NCBI GenBank assembly: GCA_963732855.1
Contig: CAVTBB010000006.1
Coordinates: forward strand, 1-64,000
DNA: 64,000 nt
From: DASXVU01 sp963732855
Lineage (GTDB): Archaea > Thermoplasmatota > Thermoplasmata > Methanomassiliicoccales > UBA472
Reading direction: 5' to 3'
Part shown: piece by piece, positions 20,274-26,360 of the stretch
Layout: every line of letters starts with the position of its first letter
Numbering within the stretch: position 1 is the first letter of the stretch
Position numbers and translations under genes: made by a program
The notes under the pieces: model-generated
What the model saw: the letters and a program-made list of their open reading frames with translations, nothing else
Database searches by the model: none
Told to the model about the DNA's origin: nothing

Positions 20274-20410
20274 CTAGAACCTCGGCACATCTTTCTCCAA
20301 CGCAGCCCGTTTCGGATCGCTATCACGTGCAAATAGATCGCCGTCGTCATCCAGGTGGCACAGCCAAAGGATTTCCGACCTATTGGTAAAATAGCATTCG
20401 ACAATTCATG
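20274..20410 (-). pseudogene. remnant of a tyrosine integrase C-terminus
   Basis: Read on the minus strand, the sequence gives FGCATWMTTAIYLHV. After restoring one missing base it continues S-D-P-K-R-A-A-L-E-K-D-V-P-R-F and a TAG at 20274-20276. This is clearly homologous to the end of the integrase at 21625-22506, including the MTTAIYLHV segment that bears the catalytic tyrosine. Only the last 35-45 codons survive. It marks an earlier, independent integration of a related element. Confidence 0.7.
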
Positions 20411-20526
20411 CGCCAAAATCAATTTGTAAAATTATGACAGAGAGTTCATGCCTCAACGAGTCTTTGATCTTATAAATCAAGACAAGTGGCTTAGAATCTG
20501 AAATACTGGCACAGCTAAGAGGAAAA

Positions 20527-21405
20527 ATGTTGTGGAAAACTCATATTAGGATTTCCAAAGAAGTTATGGGGCGGTTAGGAGTCCGTCTAACCAATGAAGA
20601 GTACGATAAACTCGAAGAAGGAGTTATAGCTCCAGACAAATGGCGAGACTATCCGCACCATTATGGGAAATCTGAAAAGATTAAGGAATATCTGAATAAG
20701 GCGAGGGCCTGCTATCTTCAGAACGATTTGCCATCAGCATATTTCAACCTGGGAGTTGCCCTCCATTACATTCAGGATTCATACACAACATATCCCTCCT
20801 CTCTTCCTAAGCATCAAGAATGGGAGGAATGGATTGAGAACTCATACTTAGGATCAAGTTTTGAAGCGATTCAGACTACCATAAGGAACGAGCATACAAG
20901 GAATAGATGTTGCTGGCTCGATCAAGAACTCTCAAGAAAATTTCAGGGAAGAGAGAATACTTTGAAGACTGCAACTTTGAATGGTCAGATGAAGGAGCCC
21001 AGTTCTATTGCGAGCCCCAAAGTTGATTTTTACCTCGGATTCTGGGCTAGCTATGTTGTTTCTAAGTCCATACTAAGCCCAAAAGAATGCCCGTATCTAG
21101 ATCTCCAATTAGAGAATCTACATTCCATTCATGTGAATGACATGAAGTTGGCGGAAGTTGAATCGGCCAACAAAGTCCGAAGATTGGTAATGGAAAAGGA
21201 TGCATTGTCAGCTACAATAATTCAATCGAAGGGGATTGTTCCTCGTATTAGGAATTGGATTACTAGCTTTAGGATCGGATCAAAGGATAGAGGGTTGATT
21301 TCTAGTAAGAATGCCTACTTCAACAGAGATCATCTAACGAACGTTAAAACACGATATAATGGTCAAAACAAGACAAACTACAGCCGACTCTGTTGGATGG
21401 TATAA
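20527..21405 (+). CDS. zinc-dependent phospholipase C/P1 nuclease-like protein
   Basis: The 292-residue product begins WKTHIRISKEVMGRLGV and has EGVIAPDKWRDYPHHYGKSE (about residues 34-54) and AYFNLGVALHYIQDSYTTYP (about 75-95). The spaced His/Asp residues (H5, D39-D44, H46-H47, H83, D86) match the metal-binding scaffold of the zinc-dependent phospholipase C / S1-P1 nuclease superfamily. The C-terminal 100 residues are basic and unrelated. Ribosome binding site AGAGGA precedes ATG. No signal peptide is evident, so the protein is probably cytoplasmic. It sits between two integrase relics, so it arrived with one of the elements. Substrate (lipid, nucleic acid or other) cannot be told. Confidence 0.65.
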   Translation: MLWKTHIRISKEVMGRLGVRLTNEEYDKLEEGVIAPDKWRDYPHHYGKSEKIKEYLNKARACYLQNDLPSAYFNLGVALHYIQDSYTTYPSSLPKHQEWEEWIENSYLGSSFEAIQTTIRNEHTRNRCCWLDQELSRKFQGRENTLKTATLNGQMKEPSSIASPKVDFYLGFWASYVVSKSILSPKECPYLDLQLENLHSIHVNDMKLAEVESANKVRRLVMEKDALSATIIQSKGIVPRIRNWITSFRIGSKDRGLISSKNAYFNRDHLTNVKTRYNGQNKTNYSRLCWMV

Positions 21406-21624
21406 TTTTCAGATACCTCAATTGGATTCCAACACAATACCGATGGAATTAATCAGCTTTCAAGAAGCATCGAAGATCCTTATGCTGGACCAGCAACAAT
21501 TGAGAGATATATTCGTTAAATAGAATGTATCAATTCAAACCCTGGGTAACAGTGAAATTATAAGAGATCGGACCTGGACAGAGCTGGTGTCTTTGGTCGA
21601 TCTTCCTAAGTAAATTCATCCCCA

Positions 21625-22506
21625 TCAGAACCTCGGCACCCCCCTCTCCAGCGCTGCCCTCTTTGCATCACTATTCACATGCAAATAGATCGCCGTCGTC
21701 ATAAGGTTCGAATGGCCCTAAAATGTTCGACAAATGAAACAAATCACATCCATTCCCTATCATCGTCGTGGCGAAGGAATGTCTCAACACATGCGGGCTA
21801 ACCATTCCCTCCATCCCCGCCCTTGTAGCAATCCTATCCACGCAAGATTCGATCGCATGTCCACTCCACCTATTGCCCCGTTGCGATCTAAACAACGGAT
21901 CACTCGCCTTGGCACTTCTTCTTATGATACTTCTCCAAGAATATGCCCATTACTTTGACGCAATCACCGCTCAGTGGTATCTCTCTGTCTCGGTCCCGTT
22001 TAGCATGCCTAACAGTGACTATTCTCCTTTCTAGGTCCACGATCGCCAACATTCAGCATCCTCAGTTCATTCAATCGCATCCCAGTCGTACAGAACATTA
22101 TGATCATAGCAAAGTCACGATAATCGCTCGCCCCCGGATCAATTTCTTCAGTTGCTCTTGGGTCGAGATATTTCGGAGAACGTTTCGTCGGCTTTGGTTT
22201 CTTGAACTTGATCGGCACCCCGACATACTCCATATACAGCTCCAACGCCGTCAGCAAATGCTTCTGGTAGCTCTTCGAATACGCCGAATTTAACACCTTC
22301 AGCCCGATCTTCTCGGCATCCTCTCTTTTAGGAAAGGGCGTGTTATTTTCCCGCAGCATATGGTTGACGTAGCTGATGGTATGCTTGACCGTTAACGGCG
22401 CAATGCCTTTCACCGTCAGCCAATCCCGAAAGCTGAGCTCTTCTTTCTTCTTCCCTACCACTAAGTCTTTACCTAAGACTAGGTTGATTTCCTTCTCGGA
22501 CAGCAT
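21625..22506 (-). pseudogene. tyrosine recombinase/integrase, frameshifted
   Basis: The N-terminal SAM-like domain (MLSEKEINLVLGKDL to about residue 110: FRDWLTVKGIAPLTVKHTIS, YSKSYQKHLLTALELYMEYV) and the first catalytic Arg (TGMRLNELRMLNVGD) are in the frame 22506-22009. The catalytic R-H block VSPHVLRHSFATTMIGNGCD is in a second frame (about 21,895-21,740). After HLSNILG one extra G shifts the frame; the natural continuation HSNLMTTAIYLHVNSDAKRA with catalytic Tyr ends VPRF and TGA (21625-21627). So all catalytic residues are encoded but at least two indels break the gene. It is an XerA-like archaeal integrase lying 120 bases from the tRNA-Leu 3' end, its presumed attachment target. Confidence 0.85.
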
Positions 22507-22568
22507 TACCGGCTCCTTCTATGCTCGTCATGCCAGGTCCTATCGAAAGCGTGCCGGAAAGGGTACAA

Positions 22569-22589
22569 TTATCTAAAAATATTAGATAA
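22569..22589. repeat. palindrome between integrase and tRNA-Leu
   Basis: TTATCTAA-AAATA-TTAGATAA gives 8-base arms and a 5-base centre. It lies 60 bases upstream of the integrase start codon and 40 bases from the tRNA 3' end, in the position of an integrase promoter/operator or an arm-type integrase site. Confidence 0.4.
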
Positions 22590-22628
22590 AACAATCCAAT
22601 TCTTCCCCTAGCCGGTATGTGAGAATCG

Positions 22629-22715
22629 TGGTGCAGGGGAAGGGATTTGAACCCTTGAATCGCTAGGAATAGGATCCTAAGTCCTACGTCTTTGGCCAAG
22701 CTTGACTACCCCTGC
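22629..22715 (-). tRNA. tRNA-Leu (anticodon UAG), CCA encoded
   Basis: On the minus strand the 87-base sequence folds as a class II tRNA. The acceptor is GCAGGGG/CCCCTGC with discriminator A and genomic CCA (22629-22631). The anticodon stem is TAGGA/TCCTA with loop CTTAGGA (anticodon TAG, plus-strand bases 22677-22679). The variable arm is long and the T stem is AAGGG/CCCTT with TTCAAAT. It reads CUA and related Leu codons. The 3' end faces the accessory island and integrase, so it is the likely attachment site. Its upstream neighbour on the same strand, the COG1325 gene, ends 28 bases before it. Confidence 0.95.
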
Positions 22716-22743
22716 AGCGAGGCCGTTGATGCCTTTCCCGTAG

Positions 22744-23181
22744 TTAACCTTTTTTAGACTGAATCAAAGTCTCGAGGAACTCGATCGCGCTCTTTTTAGC
22801 GTTTTCCAGCTTCTTAGGATAGCTCTCGACCTTAGCCCGGACGGCGATGGCATCATCGCTGGTCGTCATCTTCAGGTTCCCCAGATAGGCTTCCTGCTTG
22901 TCCAATCGGAGATAGAGATTGCAGTCATCGTCCATCCGTTTGTCCAGAGAGCCCACGATCTCTTGGAGATCGTCCACGCTCAATCTGGAGAAGAACTCCT
23001 TGGAACGGCGTTTCTCCTTGACGAACACCTCGAGAATGACGATCGGATTGCCATGATAGCCCTCTGTCACTTCCCTGGTCCGTTCATCTGAGCCGCTGGT
23101 GAACTTCAATGCCTGGACTACTTTAGCCTCGTCCTCGGTGGCATGACAGAAGACCCGGAAATGTACATTGAGGATAGCCAT
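22744..23181 (-). CDS. COG1325-family RNA-binding protein
   Basis: The protein from M at 23181 (MAILNVHFRVFCHATEDEAK, about 145 residues) matches archaeal COG1325 proteins, once predicted as exosome-associated and related to ribosomal L5-like RNA-binding folds. Diagnostic segments are EGYHGNPIVILEVFVKEKRR and LRLDKQEAYLGNLKMTTSDD. I reject the longer start at 23241 because the extra 20 residues are not family-like. It is divergent from a small gene at 23,301. It is probably co-transcribed into the tRNA-Leu downstream. Confidence 0.8.
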   Translation of the reverse strand: MAILNVHFRVFCHATEDEAKVVQALKFTSGSDERTREVTEGYHGNPIVILEVFVKEKRRSKEFFSRLSVDDLQEIVGSLDKRMDDDCNLYLRLDKQEAYLGNLKMTTSDDAIAVRAKVESYPKKLENAKKSAIEFLETLIQSKKG

Positions 23182-23300
23182 TGGGCACTGTATGTAGTTC
23201 CACTTTAACCAACTTACCGATTGTCCGCTGGAAGAGCGCAAATATGATATATATTGATGGCACGCAAAGTGCCTACGCGAGGGGGAATTGAGGGCAATAT

Positions 23301-23483
23301 ATGGCCGCCATCACACAGACGAAATCCGGGATCGATGCTAAGTTCTCTCATCCAATGGACGAGGTCAGTGAATTCGAGAAACTTTTGGATTTTGAATGCC
23401 TTTCCGATCTCCCCATCAGCGAGCTTGATGAGTGGATCAACGACTACGTTAGCCATCTCCCAAAAATTCCGGTCAAAGGATGA
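23301..23483 (+). CDS. small acidic hypothetical protein (60 aa)
   Basis: The frame encodes MAAITQTKSGIDAKFSHPMD then an acidic helix EVSEFEKLLDFECLSDLPIS. A GAGGGGGAATTGAGGG purine-rich stretch precedes the ATG and a TATA-like run (ATATATATTG, about 23,247) lies 50 bases upstream. It is the only sensible frame between the divergent COG1325 gene and the convergent kinase-family gene. No homology recognised. Confidence 0.45.
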   Translation: MAAITQTKSGIDAKFSHPMDEVSEFEKLLDFECLSDLPISELDEWINDYVSHLPKIPVKG

Positions 23484-23536
23484 TCGGAGATCAGTGCCTG
23501 ATTTACAAAATAAACCAGGGCATGTTCGATCTTGGA

Positions 23537-24640
23537 TCATTCCAGCCTCATCAGTTTTTCTCTGCCATAACCTACTAGCACCCGGCGATAGCCTTTCAGC
23601 ATCTCATCCAAGTGGACGTCACCGGTATCGACCCGCAACTTATTGAGTGCCTTCAGCTTCGAGGGGGTGGCGACGATTACGATGTGTTCAGCACCGACCC
23701 TTCTGATCACCTCAGCGCTAATCGGTTGGTTCCCCCGCCCGAATATGAATCCTTGCATGCCGATGGGCGTGACCACGATCTCTGCCTTGGTCGGTGCCTC
23801 TAGAATCGAGAGCAGTTTTCTTTCGTCAGCATCCTTCGACACCAATTTACGGCCTTCATAAACGTCTACTCCCAGAAGTGTTTTCTCTGAATCCATTTCC
23901 TCCGCAATCGCCTTCATGGTCGTGCCCGGCCCCATGATATAGAGAACGTCCTCCTTCATGTTCTCCACGAAGTGCTGGGCGATCTCCTCCTTCTCATCTG
24001 CGTCGGTCGAACTAACAATTTCGCCCTTTGACGGCTGGACCAATCCTCCCGCCGTGATCGTCACGGCATAACCGTAGACCCGGTCGCTGATCCTTCCCTC
24101 CCTTACGGCGGACTCATCGATGTCGGCAACCTCTACCATTTCCGTCATGTGGTCTCCGACCTGGAAATGTTCTAACAGCGGTCCCAGACCCGATGGAGAA
24201 TTTAGGAAAACACCAGAGTGCATCTTTACCCCGGCCGGGATGCCGATCATCGGAATGCTGTCGCCAACCGCGTCGAGAACGTCCTTGGCAGTTCCATCGC
24301 CGCCGCAGAACACGATCAACTTAACTCCACTCCGGATGAATTCAGCGCAGGCCTCCATCGTTTCGAAGGGCGACGTCTCTCCAGACATGTCGAAAACTAC
24401 ACGAAACGGGACCCCCGCCCGGGTCGCAGCCCCTTCACCCATGGCTCCAGAAGCGGTCAGAAATAGGACATCCAGCGAGGCCGGTATTGACCGAAGGGCG
24501 ATCACGGCGCGGTCCTCTGAAATTGGCACCGCCCCTCGGCGCAGCGACTCCCGGTAAACATCCCTGCCGTCGGTACCCTTAAGCCCGACTGAACCACCCA
24601 TTCCGGCCACCGGGTTTACCACAAGACCTACCAGCATCAT
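23537..24640 (-). CDS. ATP-NAD kinase family protein (COG3199)
   Basis: The 367-residue protein begins LVGLVVNPVAGMGGSVGLKG and has the GGDGT nucleotide-binding signature (VFCGGDGTAKDVLDAVGDS, about residues 112-130). Next are IGIPAGVKMHSGVFLNSP and, in the C-terminal half, GPGTTMKAIAEEMDSEKTLL and NQPISAEVIRRVG. This is the COG3199 branch of the NAD/diacylglycerol-kinase fold. Members are annotated as predicted polyphosphate/ATP-dependent NAD kinases; the exact substrate is unproven. Full length. It is followed on the same strand side by ftsZ, 130 bases away. Confidence 0.85.
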   Translation of the reverse strand: MMLVGLVVNPVAGMGGSVGLKGTDGRDVYRESLRRGAVPISEDRAVIALRSIPASLDVLFLTASGAMGEGAATRAGVPFRVVFDMSGETSPFETMEACAEFIRSGVKLIVFCGGDGTAKDVLDAVGDSIPMIGIPAGVKMHSGVFLNSPSGLGPLLEHFQVGDHMTEMVEVADIDESAVREGRISDRVYGYAVTITAGGLVQPSKGEIVSSTDADEKEEIAQHFVENMKEDVLYIMGPGTTMKAIAEEMDSEKTLLGVDVYEGRKLVSKDADERKLLSILEAPTKAEIVVTPIGMQGFIFGRGNQPISAEVIRRVGAEHIVIVATPSKLKALNKLRVDTGDVHLDEMLKGYRRVLVGYGREKLMRLE

Positions 24641-24770
24641 CGATGTCAGGGCACTTCCGGTATGATATGGCTTTGGGTGCTGATGTAGAACATTGAGCTA
24701 AGAAAGAATGAAGGTGCGGCGGGACCGGGACCCACCGGCACCAATAGCTGGGGTCAATGGACCTCGACGA

Positions 24771-25610
24771 TCAATGGATCATCGGGTCGTTGTTCAGGTT
24801 TGCGTTGACCAAGCTGTCCATCTTCGCCTCGACGGACATCTGGGGCCGCCTGGAGATGGTGATCTCGGGCATGACCTTTCTGGCCTGTACCGGGGTCGCG
24901 ATCGACTCCTGCTTCCTTCCCGACATCCAATCGTTTACCTCCTTGGTCAGGTGGCTGACGAACTGGGTGTTCACTTGGCTGCAAAAGGAGTCGATAATCT
25001 TCACCACGTTCCTGTCGATGATGGCGAAAGCCTTTCCGATCGGCATGTTGTCCGCCATTGCCAACAGTTTGTCGTTGTCCACGATGACCGTGGTCTCCGC
25101 GACTCCCTTGAGCTTGATCAGGCCTGCCTTGGCCTTCTCCCTTCTTCCGCCCTCGAACGAGAACGGGTTGATCGCTATGACGAAGGTTATGGTGCGCAGC
25201 TCCTTCGCGATCCTGGCTACAACCGGTGCGGTGCCAGTGCCGGTACCGCCCCCCATTCCGGCGATGATGAACACAACGTCCCTGTCCTTCATCGAGTCCT
25301 TGATCGCATCCTTGGCACATTCGGCACAGTACTCTCCCACCTCCGGGAACCCGTTGGTCCCCTTCCCCTGGGTGACGTCCTTGCCGATGAGCAGCTTCTT
25401 GTGCGCCCTGATCCCCTGAAGAGCCTTCTCGTCCGTGTTGATCGCAATGATCTGGACGTTGCCCTTGCAGTTATCATAGATGTTGTTTACGATATTGTTC
25501 CCTGCCCCACCAAGACCGATGACTCCGATCCTGGGGTTCATCATGCCCCGCTCGAGCACCTCCATGAGTTGCTCGGTCCTGACTGTTTGCTCTATTGTCC
25601 CAGTTTCCAT
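24771..25610 (-). CDS. ftsZ: cell division GTPase FtsZ, unusually short
   Basis: The 279-residue protein from METGTIEQTVRTEQ has the FtsZ GTPase motifs: GLGGAGNNIVNNI (about residues 34-46), the tubulin signature GGGTGTGTAPVVARIAKE (about 120-137) and INPFSFEGGRR. GTP-driven polymerisation of FtsZ forms the division ring. Typical archaeal FtsZ is 350-400 residues; here the C-terminal domain is short and ends NANLNNDPMIH, with no obvious anchoring peptide. Start 25610 was chosen over 25691 because the extra 27 residues are encoded by hairpin DNA and are not FtsZ-like. The gene lies downstream of the RHH regulator with two hairpins in between. A specialised FtsZ paralogue is possible. Confidence 0.9.
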   Translation of the reverse strand: METGTIEQTVRTEQLMEVLERGMMNPRIGVIGLGGAGNNIVNNIYDNCKGNVQIIAINTDEKALQGIRAHKKLLIGKDVTQGKGTNGFPEVGEYCAECAKDAIKDSMKDRDVVFIIAGMGGGTGTGTAPVVARIAKELRTITFVIAINPFSFEGGRREKAKAGLIKLKGVAETTVIVDNDKLLAMADNMPIGKAFAIIDRNVVKIIDSFCSQVNTQFVSHLTKEVNDWMSGRKQESIATPVQARKVMPEITISRRPQMSVEAKMDSLVNANLNNDPMIH

Positions 25611-25630
25611 TATACCCCATCCATCCCGAT

Positions 25631-25678
25631 CCTGGAATCGCCATCCAGGTTGGCCCTGCAGAGCTTCTGCTCTGCAGG
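25631..25678. promoter_or_regulatory. two consecutive hairpins between RHH gene and ftsZ
   Basis: CCTGGA(7)TCCAGG at 25631-25649 and CCTGCAGAGC(4)GCTCTGCAGG at 25655-25678 form two stem-loops, the second with a perfect 10-base stem. No T-run follows on the minus strand. They may be RNA processing or attenuation elements that separate expression of ftsZ from the upstream regulator. Confidence 0.5.
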
Positions 25679-25728
25679 TAGTGCATCCCATATCCCTTCC
25701 ACAAGCTACCCTTGCGGCTACCCCTTTT

Positions 25729-26127
25729 CTATTGTCTTAGTACTTCGAAGGTCTTGATCGCATTTTCATGCAGACCGACGTTGTGCGCCCTGCGCTTCTC
25801 CGGCGACAGGAACTCTTGAATGACCAGACCTTCGATGACCGATTGAAAGGAGGTGAATTCGCCCCGCTTTATGTTCTCCTCAATGATGTTGAAGGCGATC
25901 ATTGGTATCTCGACCATGATCCTGTTCCGTTTTTGTGACGATTCGACCGCTTCATCCTCTCCAGCTTCCTGCTCGATTAGCGAGTGGATCGCGATCCTTG
26001 CCAAATGCGACCGGCTGGAGTACTCCGGGTGCTCCTCGATGTATTCATCGATAAGCGCGAGGTCCTCCTGCTCCAGCCTCAGTGTGATTCGTTCTCCTTC
26101 AGTGTTATTGGCCTTCATTTTCGCCAC
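25729..26127 (-). CDS. ribbon-helix-helix (CopG/NikR-type) transcriptional regulator
   Basis: The 132-residue protein starts from GTG at 26127 or ATG at 26118 and has an N-terminal RHH DNA-binding domain: GERITLRLEQEDLALIDEYI then SSRSHLARIAIHSLIEQEAG (about residues 11-54). The C-terminal part contains a second strand-helix unit, NRIMVEIPMIAFNIIEENIK. RHH proteins bind palindromes as dimers. A perfect 13-base palindrome lies 9 bases upstream of its start and another 90 bases further, so it probably regulates itself. ftsZ follows on the same strand after 118 bases, so the regulator may also control division-gene expression. Confidence 0.85.
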   Translation of the reverse strand: MAKMKANNTEGERITLRLEQEDLALIDEYIEEHPEYSSRSHLARIAIHSLIEQEAGEDEAVESSQKRNRIMVEIPMIAFNIIEENIKRGEFTSFQSVIEGLVIQEFLSPEKRRAHNVGLHENAIKTFEVLRQ

Positions 26128-26135
26128 GGGTTAGT

Positions 26136-26148
26136 ATGACATTGTCAT
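26136..26148. promoter_or_regulatory. palindromic operator (ATGACATTGTCAT), copy 1
   Basis: The perfect palindrome ATGACA-T-TGTCAT lies just upstream of the RHH gene. A TATA box for that gene (TTTATATA on the minus strand, about 26,155-26,163) ends a few bases away, so the operator would overlap the transcription start. This suits autorepression. A half site TTGTCAT occurs at 26184-26190. Confidence 0.65.
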
Positions 26149-26225
26149 CCATGATATATAAAATCTGTGAGCTGAGTCTCATTTTGTCATACCAGGGCGG
26201 CATCCAGTCCGAGCCAGTCATCAGC

Positions 26226-26238
26226 ATGACATTGTCAT
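26226..26238. promoter_or_regulatory. palindromic operator (ATGACATTGTCAT), copy 2
   Basis: Identical 13-base palindrome, 90 bases (about 8.6 helical turns) from copy 1, in the shared upstream region of the RHH regulator and leuS. The probable leuS TATA (TCATATATG, about 26,289-26,297) lies 50 bases further right, so it could affect leuS or allow looping. Confidence 0.6.
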
Positions 26239-26360
26239 ACGAGATACCGCTCTTGACCGACAGACTGCCTAAAACACCTGTCGCCAAATCATATATGACC
26301 AAAATCCTATTTAGACAAAACCCCGATAACCCGCACTCGCAGGATTTTGTGGGTGCACTG

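Noticed and set aside
24708..25757. Long plus-strand open frame (about 349 codons) opposite ftsZ
   Set aside because: It is the antisense of a GC-rich, clearly conserved FtsZ gene. The product is Asp/His/Arg/Leu-rich with no domain, typical of a shadow frame.
26136..26360. N-terminal extension of leucyl-tRNA synthetase by 75 residues
   Set aside because: The extension would run through the two palindromic operators and the leuS TATA. The conserved enzyme begins at MANRTSEIEAKWQ.
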